From contig NZ_CALKTT010000108.1 in assembly GCF_937997535.1 (NCBI RefSeq), forward strand, positions 1-21,814: a stretch of DNA of 21,814 bases. Reading direction: 5' to 3'. The stretch is from an uncultured Campylobacter sp. GTDB lineage: Bacteria > Campylobacterota > Campylobacteria > Campylobacterales > Campylobacteraceae. How positions within the stretch are numbered: the first letter of the stretch is position 1; every line of letters begins with the position of its first letter. Made by a program: the position numbers and the translations under genes. This document shows, piece after piece, positions 6,650 to 13,278 of the stretch. Below the pieces are notes generated by a model, which had not been told where the DNA came from, ran no database searches, and saw only the letters and a program-made list of their open reading frames with translations.

Positions 6650-7956
6650 AAATCGCACTTTTCGGCGGCAGTTTCGATCCGCCGCACGCAGGACACGACG
6701 CCGCGGTAAAGGCAATTTTATCAAGCCTAAAGCCCGATTTGCTGGTCATAATGCCGTCGTTTCTAAACCCGTTTAAAAAGAGCTTTTCGGCGCCGCCGCG
6801 GCTACGGCTTAGATGGTGCCGCGCGCTATGGAGCGACACCCCGCACGTGGAGGTGAGCGATTATGAAATTTCGCAAAGCGTGCCGGTACCCACGATACAA
6901 AGCGTGAAATTTCTGCTCGAAAAACATGGCGGAAACGGCAAAATCGCGGCGGAGACGGCAGCCGCGGCAAGCGAGACCCGAAGCGCGGATAAAATTTCAA
7001 GTTCCGCCTCAAGCAGAGCGCCCGGCGCCGTCATGAGCGAAATTTCAAACTCCGTAGGAGATAAAATTTCAAGCGCGAGCAAAATTCAGAACGCCGCCCG
7101 GAACGAAATTTCAGACGCCGTTAAAATTCCAGGCGCTGCCCGAAATGAAATTTCAAACGCCGTCACAGGCAAAATTTCAAATGCCGTTGCAAGCAAAATT
7201 CCGAGCGCTGTCATGAGTAAAATTTCAAACGCAAGCGAAATTTCAAGCGGTAATGCGAATTGCATGGTTGATACAGGTGACGCAAATTTCGTGGCTAGCG
7301 TAAATGACATAAATGACATGGATGACATGGATGACGCAAGCGATGCAAACGGCTCAAATACAACCCCAAAGCTCTACATCGTCGTGGGTGCCGACAACCT
7401 AGCCGAGCTTCATAAATGGCGCGATTTTAGCGAGCTGCAGAAATTAGTGGAGTTTGTAGTGCTTACGAGGCCCGGCTACGAGATCCCGCGGCAGTGGGCG
7501 AGCCTAAAGCGGATCGAGATTGCCGTAGATGCGAGCTCAAGCGGTTTTAGGCGAGATTTCAAAGGCGAAATCCCGCCCAAGATCGCAGCAGAGGTCATAA
7601 AATTTTATAAAAGGAAAGATATGCAAGATCCAAAGCAAAGGGCAGAAAAGATCGCCGAAATTTTAAACGAAAAGAAAGCCGAAGACGTCCAGATCATCGA
7701 TATGGAGGGGCGCGAATACATCGCGAAATTCGTAGTTATCGCCACTATGCTGACCGCCCGCCACGCCGCCTCGCTCATCGAGGAGCTAAAAAGCGTGCTC
7801 AAGCCGCTTGGGGAGGAGTTTTTGGCTATCGAAAGCGGCGATGAGTGGAGCGTCGTCGATCTCGGCGACATCATAGTCCATCTCATCAGCGAGACTTACC
7901 GCGCCAAATACAATATCGAGGACTTCCTCGACAAGCTCAAAAAAGAGCAATTTTAA
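6646..7956 (+). CDS. nadD: Fused NadD-RsfS: nicotinate-nucleotide adenylyltransferase and ribosome silencing factor
   Basis: One uninterrupted frame encodes two proteins that are normally separate neighbours. The N-terminal part is NadD, which makes nicotinic acid adenine dinucleotide from nicotinate mononucleotide and ATP in NAD synthesis. It has the nucleotidyltransferase motif GGSFDPPHAGH (residues 7-17) and, far later, VVGADNLAELHKW. Between them, residues about 95-240 are a low-complexity insert made of E/K-I-S-N-A-V steps plus a short DMDDMDD acidic tail; ordinary NadD has only a short loop there. From residue 326 (ATG at 7621) the sequence is RsfS, which binds ribosomal protein uL14 and blocks subunit joining (DVQIIDMEGREYIAKF, DEWSVVDLGDIIVHL). 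I chose GTG 6646: CGGAG lies before it and it gives MKIALFGG. An in-frame GTG at 6631 is also possible. Confidence 0.9.
   Translation: MKIALFGGSFDPPHAGHDAAVKAILSSLKPDLLVIMPSFLNPFKKSFSAPPRLRLRWCRALWSDTPHVEVSDYEISQSVPVPTIQSVKFLLEKHGGNGKIAAETAAAASETRSADKISSSASSRAPGAVMSEISNSVGDKISSASKIQNAARNEISDAVKIPGAARNEISNAVTGKISNAVASKIPSAVMSKISNASEISSGNANCMVDTGDANFVASVNDINDMDDMDDASDANGSNTTPKLYIVVGADNLAELHKWRDFSELQKLVEFVVLTRPGYEIPRQWASLKRIEIAVDASSSGFRRDFKGEIPPKIAAEVIKFYKRKDMQDPKQRAEKIAEILNEKKAEDVQIIDMEGREYIAKFVVIATMLTARHAASLIEELKSVLKPLGEEFLAIESGDEWSVVDLGDIIVHLISETYRAKYNIEDFLDKLKKEQF
7040..7243 (+). repeat. Periodic AAATTY array inside nadD
   Basis: AAATTT or AAATTC starts at 7040, 7064, 7082, 7106, 7124, 7148, 7172, 7196, 7220 and 7238. 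The intervals are 24, 18, 24, 18, 24, 24, 24, 24 and 18 bases. Another copy lies two periods upstream at 6992. All copies are read in the same codon phase, giving K/E-I-S or K/E-I-P/Q. The bases between copies are related (AACGCCGT, AGCGCTGTC) but diverged, as in an old tandem array. Confidence 0.9.
7621..7956 (+). CDS. rsfS: Possible separately initiated RsfS (in-frame start inside the nadD fusion)
   Basis: Within the fused frame, ATG 7621 opens exactly where a stand-alone RsfS would begin (MQDPKQRAEKIAEIL, 111 residues, normal length). It is preceded at 7611-7618 by AAGGAAAG, a good Shine-Dalgarno three bases away from the ATG-proximal spacer. This looks like the original ribosome site of a once separate gene whose upstream nadD stop codon was lost. 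Both the fusion and a free RsfS could therefore be made from one message. The family role is to silence ribosomes in starvation by binding uL14. That internal initiation still happens is inference. Confidence 0.55.
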   Translation: MQDPKQRAEKIAEILNEKKAEDVQIIDMEGREYIAKFVVIATMLTARHAASLIEELKSVLKPLGEEFLAIESGDEWSVVDLGDIIVHLISETYRAKYNIEDFLDKLKKEQF

Positions 7957-7965
7957 GGAGGGAGC

Positions 7966-9333
7966 GTGCCGAGACAGACCTGGAGCAGCAAGCTCACATA
8001 TATTTTAACCGTTGCAGGCGCCACGATCGGCTTTGGCTGCACGTGGAGGTTTCCGTATTTAGTCGGCGAAAATGGTGGCGGCGCCTACGTGCTCATATTT
8101 TGCATCGCGATGATCGTGCTTGGAATCCCGATGATCTTGGTAGAAAACGTCATCGGACGCCGCGCGCTAAGAAACTGCGTCGATGCCTTCACGGCGCCTA
8201 AAAAGGACGGCTCGCGCATAAAGCCCGCATGGAAAATCGTAGGCATCATGGGCGTAATCGGCGCGTTTGGAATTTTAGCCTATTATATGGTCCTCGGCGG
8301 CTGGGTGCTAACCTATATCGTAAACATCGTAAGCGGCAACTTCGACCTCTCCGCGCGGATCACAGACCCCGCATTTACGCAAAAATTCTACGCAGAGCAT
8401 ATCGAAAATAGCCCGCTCGGCGTCGGAGCTTACACGCTCGTTTTCATAGCGATCAACTGGTATATTTTGAAAAACGGCATCATCGAAGGGATCGAAAAAT
8501 TCGTAAAATTTCTAATGCCCGCGCTATTTTTGTGCTTCATCGCCGTAATTCTTACAAATTTAACGCTAGAAGGCGCAAAGGAAGGCGTGAAATTTTATCT
8601 CAGCGTCGATTTTGCCAAGATTACGCCCAAGCTTTTGATCGACGTTTTGGGTCAGGTCTTTTTCGCGCTCTCGCTCGGATTCGGCGTGATGATCACGCTG
8701 TCTAGCTTCCTCAACAAAGACGAGAAGCTGATGCAAACAGCCACCATCACCGCAGTCGTAAACACCCTCATCGCCGTGCTTGCGGGCTTTATGATCTTTC
8801 CGTCGCTCTTTAGCGCGGGGCTTGAGCCGAGCAGCGGCTCGTCGTTAGTTTTTAAGAGCCTGCCGATCGCGTTTTCGCACATGCCCTTCGGCAACGCTGT
8901 CGCGGTGGTATTTCTCTCGATTTTGCTCATCGCCGCGCTTACGACGTCGATCACGATCTATCAGGTCATCATAAATTTCGTCGAGGAGCGCTTTGGCTTT
9001 TCAACACTAAAGGCGGTAAATTTAACGCTCGGCGGCGTCTTCGTGCTCGGCAACCTACCCTGCATACTCTCAAGCAGCGTGCTTGCGGACGTCAAAATTC
9101 TAGGGCGCTCGGTTTTTGACGCCTTCGACTTCGTAAGCGCGAACGTATTTTTCGTGCTAACGGCGCTGCTGTGCTGCATCTACGTGGGCTGGGTGCTGAA
9201 AAAGGACGCGATCTACGAGCTCACCAACGAAGGCGATCTGAGCGCAAGGCTCGCGAGAGTTTGGTTTTTGTACGTAAAATTTATCCTGCCGCTTATCATC
9301 GCGGTGATCTTCGGATACGGGATTTTCGGCTAA
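7966..9333 (+). CDS. Neurotransmitter:sodium symporter (NSS/SNF) family transporter
   Basis: This is a 455-residue inner-membrane protein of the LeuT/MhsT type, which couples amino-acid uptake to sodium. The first helix carries the family signature (GATIGFGCTWRFPYL, residues about 19-33), with the unwound sodium and substrate site followed by GENGGGAYVLIF. About eleven to twelve hydrophobic segments can be counted, the shorter set being common in bacterial NSS proteins. Transmembrane segments 6-8 (SLGFGVMITLSSF, then ALTTSITIYQ) match the sodium-binding regions. The start is GTG 7966, preceded by the strong site AAGGAGGG that directly follows the rsfS stop, so it is co-transcribed with nadD-rsfS. 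The substrate cannot be told from sequence; bacterial relatives carry tryptophan, tyrosine or branched amino acids. No array interrupts it. Confidence 0.9.
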   Translation: MPRQTWSSKLTYILTVAGATIGFGCTWRFPYLVGENGGGAYVLIFCIAMIVLGIPMILVENVIGRRALRNCVDAFTAPKKDGSRIKPAWKIVGIMGVIGAFGILAYYMVLGGWVLTYIVNIVSGNFDLSARITDPAFTQKFYAEHIENSPLGVGAYTLVFIAINWYILKNGIIEGIEKFVKFLMPALFLCFIAVILTNLTLEGAKEGVKFYLSVDFAKITPKLLIDVLGQVFFALSLGFGVMITLSSFLNKDEKLMQTATITAVVNTLIAVLAGFMIFPSLFSAGLEPSSGSSLVFKSLPIAFSHMPFGNAVAVVFLSILLIAALTTSITIYQVIINFVEERFGFSTLKAVNLTLGGVFVLGNLPCILSSSVLADVKILGRSVFDAFDFVSANVFFVLTALLCCIYVGWVLKKDAIYELTNEGDLSARLARVWFLYVKFILPLIIAVIFGYGIFG

Positions 9334-9458
9334 ATTTAAAGCCGCGAGAGTTTTAAATTTTAAATTTGCCCGCGGCGGTGCGGCGGAATTTTAAATTTTC
9401 ATTCGCTGTGTTACATACGCTGCGGCGTGAGTTTTTACGCGGTGTAGTGCGCTGCAGC

Positions 9459-9590
9459 TATAATATAAATTTAGCGCAGGCGTAGCCTGCCCCTTGTAAA
9501 GCGTCGTCGGGGGTTAGGTGGGGTTTGGGGCGAGCAGCGCCGTCTCTGCGAGAAGTGCGACCTCGCAACCGAGGCCCCTTCCCGCCCCAT
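9459..9590 (+). ncRNA. Structured RNA or repeat candidate with its own -10 box
   Basis: TATAAT at 9459-9464 would start a transcript near 9471. It is followed by a perfect hairpin, GCAGGC-GTA-GCCTGC (9476-9490). A long imperfect stem then joins GGTGGG (9517-9522) to CCCGCC (9581-9586) and GGGGC (9527-9531) to GCCCC (9574-9578). Inside it GCGAG (9548-9552) faces CTCGC (9562-9566). It matches none of the 6S, SRP, RNase P or tmRNA signatures I can check by eye. It could instead be a dispersed palindromic repeat of the genus. Strand is assigned only from the TATAAT. Confidence 0.35.
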
Positions 9591-9688
9591 AAAAAGCCTG
9601 GGCGCGTATAGCGAAGCGGGCGGCGGAATTTTAAATTTTATCTACACGCGCCGTGCAAGCGTGATCACAAGCGCAAAAGTACGCGGCT

Positions 9689-9702
9689 AAATTTTAAAAT
9701 TT
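9689..9702. repeat. 14-bp palindrome AAATTTTAAAATTT, copy 1
   Basis: This is a perfect self-complementary 14-mer between the NSS transporter gene and the LysE-family gene. It contains two RAATTY sites eight bases apart. Confidence 0.9.
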
Positions 9703-9745
9703 CATTTGCCGCCGCACTTTAAAATTTCCGCGACAAGGGCGCGAT

Positions 9746-9759
9746 AAATTTTAAAATTT
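9746..9759. repeat. 14-bp palindrome AAATTTTAAAATTT, copy 2
   Basis: This exact copy starts 57 bases after copy 1, close upstream of the LysE-family start codon. Confidence 0.9.
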
Positions 9760-9781
9760 AGCCGCAATTTAGGGGTTTGCA

Positions 9782-10363
9782 ATGCTTCTGTTTTTTCTTA
9801 CGATCTTTCCGATATCGCTGATGCCGGGCATCAACATGACTTACGCGCTAAATCTCGGCATCGCGCGCGGCTATCTTAGAGCGCTGCCTGCGCTGCTGGC
9901 GCAGGTGCTGGGTGTCGCGACCGTGGCGCTTGCGTGCATATTCGGCGTCGCGGGTATTTTGCTTGCGCACTCTGCGGCGCTTAGCGCGATTAAAATTTTA
10001 GGCGGCGCGTATATTTTCTATCTGGGTGTCGCGACCTTTTTGGCGCGCGGAAATTTTAAGCTGCAAAAACAGAAGCGCAGCGAAAATATCTTCCTGCAAG
10101 GGCTCGTAGTCGCGGTCTCAAACCCCAAGGCGTGGATATTTTTTACCGCGCTCTTTCCGCCGTTTTTGGATGCGGACAACCTTTTCGGCACGCGCACCTT
10201 CGCCCTCGTCGCTACGCTGTGCGTAAGCGAAAGCATCTGCCTTAGCATCTACGCGCTGGGCGGAGCGGTGCTAAAAAATCTGCTGAAAACCCACCTGAAA
10301 TACCTCGAAATTTTCTGCTCGGTGCTGATGTGCGCGATCGGGCTGTGGATGATTTTGGGCTAA
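9782..10363 (+). CDS. LysE/RhtB-family amino-acid exporter
   Basis: This 193-residue inner-membrane protein has about five to six hydrophobic helices. Its N-terminus (FFLTIFPISLMPGINMTYALNLGIARGY) carries the family pattern of a P-G-P/I-N turn followed by G.ARGY. The second conserved block AIKILGGAYIFYLGV and the segment VSNPKAWIFFTALFP are also typical of RhtB/LysE exporters, which expel amino acids such as threonine, homoserine or lysine in exchange for protons. The length fits the family, if slightly short. ATG 9782 has AGGGG about seven bases ahead. The gene stands alone between two repeat-rich gaps. The exported substrate cannot be told from the sequence. Confidence 0.85.
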   Translation: MLLFFLTIFPISLMPGINMTYALNLGIARGYLRALPALLAQVLGVATVALACIFGVAGILLAHSAALSAIKILGGAYIFYLGVATFLARGNFKLQKQKRSENIFLQGLVVAVSNPKAWIFFTALFPPFLDADNLFGTRTFALVATLCVSESICLSIYALGGAVLKNLLKTHLKYLEIFCSVLMCAIGLWMILG

Positions 10364-10596
10364 AATTTTGATTAAATTTAGCGTCCGAGCTTTGATAGAA
10401 TTTTATTAAATTGAAAAGAAATATTGCTTCGGCTAAATTCCAAGAAAAATCCCGAAATTTAGCCGCTAGCTTTGAATTAAAATTTTAAGCGATCGACCGC
10501 GTACGCTAAACGACGCGGCAATTATCGTCCGTAGCGAACCGGCGGCGCGTTTAGGCGGTTTTGGCATTGTGTAGCATCGCCGCGCCGCATCCGTTT

Positions 10597-10610
10597 AAAT
10601 TTTAAAATTT
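10597..10610. repeat. 14-bp palindrome AAATTTTAAAATTT, copy 3
   Basis: Its last two bases are part of the sodB stop codon region (TAA on the minus strand at 10609-10611). It marks the convergent end of sodB and the LysE-family gene. The 245 bases between those genes (10364-10608) otherwise hold several more AAATTT sites and no gene. Confidence 0.9.
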
Positions 10611-11232
10611 AATCTCTGCCGTGAAGCTCGTCGATGTAAAATTTCACAGAGCCGAGACCCTCTTTTTTAGCCCATTCGTAGGCGCTTGAGACAAACTCCC
10701 AGTTGATGCCTGCATAGAATTTCTCCAGATATTTCGGGCGCGCATTGTACTCGTCGATGTAATACGCGTGCTCCCAAACGTCCACGACTAGAAGCGGCAC
10801 GAGCCCTTCGGTCACCGGCGTAGCGGCATTTTGGGTCGCTTTGATGCAAAGCTTGCCCGATTTCGGATCATAAGCGAGCCACACCCAGCCCGAGCCAAAA
10901 TGCGCCGTAGCAGCAGCCAAAAACTCGCTTTTAAAATCTGCGAAATTTTCCGCCAGCGCCGATTTTAGCTCCGCAGACGGCTCGCTAGGCTTTGCGATGC
11001 AATCCCAGTAAAAATCGTGGTTGTAAACCTGCGCGGCATTATTAAAAAGCCCGCCGCTAGCAGCCGTTACGATCTCGTAAAGCCCCTTGCCTGCAAACTC
11101 GCCCGATTCGGTAAGTTTATTTAAATTTGCCACATAGGTCGCGTGGTGCTTGCCGTGGTGATAATCACAGGTTTGCTTGCTTACGACCCCGTTGTGCGCC
11201 GCATCGAACGGCAACTCTCTAAGTTTAAACAT
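10609..11232 (-). CDS. sodB: Iron superoxide dismutase
   Basis: The enzyme turns superoxide into oxygen and hydrogen peroxide, chiefly in the cytoplasm. The four metal ligands are all present: His25 (in DYHHGKHHATY), His72 (in YNHDFYW), and Asp151 and His155 (in VDVWEHAYY). AAQ at residues 66-68 and the NHDFYWDC context mark the iron rather than the manganese type. The length of 207 is slightly over the usual 190-200; the C-terminal GSVKFYIDELHGRD tail adds a little. ATG 11232 has AAGGAGAG eight bases ahead. The promoter and a palindromic operator candidate lie at 11263-11305. sodB is transcribed divergently from an SMR-family pseudogene. It is the only oxidative-stress gene seen in the window. 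Confidence 0.96.
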   Translation of the reverse strand: MFKLRELPFDAAHNGVVSKQTCDYHHGKHHATYVANLNKLTESGEFAGKGLYEIVTAASGGLFNNAAQVYNHDFYWDCIAKPSEPSAELKSALAENFADFKSEFLAAATAHFGSGWVWLAYDPKSGKLCIKATQNAATPVTEGLVPLLVVDVWEHAYYIDEYNARPKYLEKFYAGINWEFVSSAYEWAKKEGLGSVKFYIDELHGRD

Positions 11233-11262
11233 CTTTCTCTCCTTGAAATGAATTTTGAAGCG

Positions 11263-11268
11263 ATTATA
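11263..11268 (-). promoter_or_regulatory. -10 box of sodB
   Basis: TATAAT on the minus strand lies 31 bases before the sodB ATG, giving a short leader that contains the AAGGAGAG ribosome site. Confidence 0.6.
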
Positions 11269-11286
11269 GCCTAAAATTTCTAAACG

Positions 11287-11305
11287 AATAATAAAATTTA
11301 TTATT
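11287..11305. promoter_or_regulatory. 19-bp palindrome over the sodB -35 region, possible Fur/PerR operator
   Basis: AATAATAAA, one central A, then TTTATTATT: nine-base arms with no mismatch. It begins 18 bases upstream of the sodB -10 box and so covers the -35 position, where a repressor would block polymerase. Its AT-rich 19-bp form resembles Fur/PerR-type boxes, and sodB is a classic target of iron- and peroxide-responsive control. Which regulator binds is inference. Confidence 0.45.
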
Positions 11306-11349
11306 TAGGATTAATTTTAAGACGAATTTCAATCTAAGCTCACTCCTAC

Positions 11350-11355
11350 TATAAT
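11350..11355 (+). promoter_or_regulatory. -10 box ahead of the SMR pseudogene
   Basis: TATAAT stands 30 bases before the ATG of the broken SMR gene. It is divergent from the sodB promoter, and could now also feed ribH-nusB-pyrF downstream. Confidence 0.5.
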
Positions 11356-11385
11356 CGCGTTTCAAATTTAAAATTTAGGCGGTTT

Positions 11386-11691
11386 ATGAACACCAAAGGC
11401 TTTACTTCTGTCCTCATCGGAGCTTTTGAGTGCGACCGGGCGTAGGGCTCAAACGCGCTGCTAGTGCGCACGAGCGGCTACTTACCGTCATCTGCGCGGT
11501 TGAGAGCTTTTTATGTTTAGCTTGCCTTTAAATACATTAGCGTTGCGCTCGCATACGTCCTATACACGGGGCTCGGCACGATCGGCGCCGTGATGCTGGG
11601 CGTATTCATCCACCGCGAGAAAATTTCTGCGCGCAAAGCACCCCTCTTATTTCTCATAATTTCAAGCGCCGTGATGCTGAAATTAATTTAG
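11386..11691 (+). pseudogene. Broken SMR-family (small multidrug resistance) efflux gene
   Basis: From ATG 11386 the frame reads MNTKGFTSVLIGAFEC, then hits TAG at 11443. A second frame takes over from 11445 (GLKRAASAHERLLTVICAVESF). From 11521 the first frame resumes as LAFKYISVALAYVLYTGLGT and GAVMLGVFIHREKIS, to the stop at 11689. Together these are the four helices of an SMR protein such as SugE/EmrE, about 102 codons. The simplest account is loss of one base at TA-GGG (11443-11447) and gain of one in the T5 run at 11508-11512, plus a TAG codon at 11518. The glutamate of helix 1 (GAFEC) is still visible. It is dead unless the breaks are sequencing errors. Confidence 0.8.
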
Positions 11692-11744
11692 AATTTTGGC
11701 GAATTTAGCTAAGCTTAGCGCTAAATTTAACGCAAAGGAAAACC

Positions 11745-12215
11745 ATGAAAATCATCGAAGGCTCGCTTGCTCTTAAGGGCAGCGAAAAAATTCTAATCAT
11801 CAACGCCCGCTTCAACCACATCATCACCGATCGCCTAGTCGAGGGGGCGCACGATGCGTTTTTGCGCCACGGCGGCAAGGAGGAAAATTTAAGCCTGATG
11901 CTGGTGCCGGGCGCTTTTGAGATCCCGCTCGCGCTTGAAAAGGCGCTAAGCTCCAAGCTCTACGACGCCGTCGTCTGCCTAGGCGCGGTGATCCGCGGCT
12001 CTACTCCGCATTTTGACTACGTAAGCGCCGAGGTAAGCAAGGGTATCGCAAACACTATGCTAAAATACGGCGCGCCCGTGACTTTCGGCGTACTAACTAC
12101 CGATAATATCGAGCAAGCGATCGAGCGAGCAGGCTCAAAGGCCGGCAACAAGGGCTTTGAGGCGATGAGCGGCGCGATCGAGCTTCTAAGTCTATTTCGC
12201 AACATAAAGGCGTAA
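11745..12215 (+). CDS. ribH: 6,7-dimethyl-8-ribityllumazine synthase
   Basis: This enzyme catalyses the second-last step of riboflavin synthesis: it joins 5-amino-6-ribitylaminouracil with 3,4-dihydroxy-2-butanone 4-phosphate. The 156 residues show the family blocks ARFNHIITDRLVEGA (21-35), VPGAFEIPLALEKAL (54-68), the phosphate and catalytic stretch GAVIRGSTPHFDYV (80-93, His89 as the proton carrier) and FGVLTTDNIEQAIERAG (114-130). Such proteins assemble as pentamers or icosahedral shells. ATG 11745 is preceded by AAAGGAAAA. nusB follows after one base, and pyrF overlaps nusB, so the three form one operon, as in C. jejuni, although kdsA, upstream of ribH there, is absent here. No FMN riboswitch is visible upstream. 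Confidence 0.97.
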   Translation: MKIIEGSLALKGSEKILIINARFNHIITDRLVEGAHDAFLRHGGKEENLSLMLVPGAFEIPLALEKALSSKLYDAVVCLGAVIRGSTPHFDYVSAEVSKGIANTMLKYGAPVTFGVLTTDNIEQAIERAGSKAGNKGFEAMSGAIELLSLFRNIKA

Positions 12216-12216
12216 A

Positions 12217-13278
12217 ATGGCCACCAGACACCAAGCCAGGCTCGCTGCGATCTCACTGCTTTACTCCCGGGATATGAACGGCGGCGGCGAGGACTTTGCG
12301 GACGAGTATCTGGAAGAAAAGCGCATTCGCAACGAGCAGCGCAACTGGACGCTGGCGCTTCTGCGCGGCGCTAGCGAAAATCTCGCCGCAGTCGATGCGC
12401 TGATAGATGAAAATTTAAAGGAATTCAAGCTCGCCGAAATTTCGGCTCTGGAGCGCTCGATACTGCGGCTCGGGGCGTATGAGCTGCGCTTTACGGACAC
12501 CGACGCGGGCATCGTCATCAACGAAGCGATCAACTCCGCCAAGGAGCTTGGCATCTCGCCAAGATTTATTAACGGCGTGCTGGATGCGCTAAAAGATAGC
12601 CCCGTAAATATCGCGGCGGATAAAATTTCCAAGCCGAATACGGCGGCAGGCGTAAATTCCGAGCTATCCACGGCGACAAGCGAAAATTTCAAGCCCGCTG
12701 CGGCGAAAAATTCCGCTGTTTCGGACAGCGACGATACGGCGAAAAATTTCATCCCCGCAGGCGCGGACGGCGAGACAAAAAATTTTACTAAGACAAAGAG
12801 GAGCGGCACGCCGAAAAATTCTACGGCGAGAAGAAGCAGACCGTCTAAAAAGCCCGCTAATTTGAAAACTCGCAGCGCGTCCGCAAAAAAATCCGAATCC
12901 ACCGCGAGCAAAAAATTTAAAACGGAGAGAAATTTCAAGACCGGAGATAAATTTAAGACGGAGAAAACGGGCAAAAATTTCAAAGCTGGCGAGCGAGGTA
13001 AAAATTTTAAGGCAGGCGAACAAAGCAAAGACGCCGCGCCGAAAAAAGAGGGCGCTGATAGAAATTTCAAATTCGGCAAAAACACGGTACCGAAAAATAG
13101 CGCTGCGAGTAAAAATACTGCGCCTAAAAGTAGCGCTGGGCGCAAAAGCTCTATCGCGCCGAAAAAATCTGCTGGCGGCAGAGGCGCCATCTCAAAAAGA
13201 CCTGCGGGCAGCAAAGGCGCGCTCTCGAAAAGACCTGCGGGCAGCAAAGGCGCGGTACGCAGCAAGGATAAACGGTGA
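12217..13278 (+). CDS. nusB: Transcription antitermination factor NusB with a long basic C-terminal extension
   Basis: Residues 1 to about 131 are a complete NusB: MATRHQARLAAISLLYSRD, the helical core, ERSILRLGAYELRF, and the C-terminal INEAINSAKELG...FINGVLDAL block. NusB with NusE/S10 binds boxA RNA and supports antitermination of rRNA operons. A further 220 residues are lysine-, serine- and alanine-rich low complexity, absent from ordinary NusB of about 130-150 residues. They contain repeated N-F-K steps and end in two SKRPAGSKGA units. The tail DNA has 14 RAATTY sites in about 450 bases. A strongly basic, disordered tail could bind RNA, but function is unknown. The start follows the ribH stop by one base; the stop overlaps the pyrF GTG. 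Confidence 0.9.
   Translation: MATRHQARLAAISLLYSRDMNGGGEDFADEYLEEKRIRNEQRNWTLALLRGASENLAAVDALIDENLKEFKLAEISALERSILRLGAYELRFTDTDAGIVINEAINSAKELGISPRFINGVLDALKDSPVNIAADKISKPNTAAGVNSELSTATSENFKPAAAKNSAVSDSDDTAKNFIPAGADGETKNFTKTKRSGTPKNSTARRSRPSKKPANLKTRSASAKKSESTASKKFKTERNFKTGDKFKTEKTGKNFKAGERGKNFKAGEQSKDAAPKKEGADRNFKFGKNTVPKNSAASKNTAPKSSAGRKSSIAPKKSAGGRGAISKRPAGSKGALSKRPAGSKGAVRSKDKR
12623..13074 (+). repeat. AAATTY array encoding the NusB extension
   Basis: RAATTY sites start at 12623, 12654, 12684, 12708, 12744, 12780, 12816, 12913, 12930, 12949, 12975, 13002, 13062 and 13069. The run from 12654 to 12816 is spaced 30, 24, 36, 36 and 36 bases. Most are read AAT-TTC or AAT-TCx, giving N-F or N-S, a different codon phase from the nadD array. 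From 13081 on the motif appears decayed (GAAAAATAG, TAAAAATAC). Confidence 0.85.

Larger units (their letters stand above)
9334..9781. other. Gene-free interval rich in AAATTT palindromes
   Basis: No reading frame of coding character is visible. The ends (9340-9410 and 9620-9770) are packed with AAATTT-type palindromes, including a 13-bp variant at 9355-9367. The middle (9459-9600) is GC-rich, non-repetitive and structured, and is listed separately as an RNA or repeat candidate. Confidence 0.7.

Noticed and set aside
11692..11744. FMN riboswitch ahead of ribH
   Set aside because: The interval is too short and lacks the RFN element consensus.
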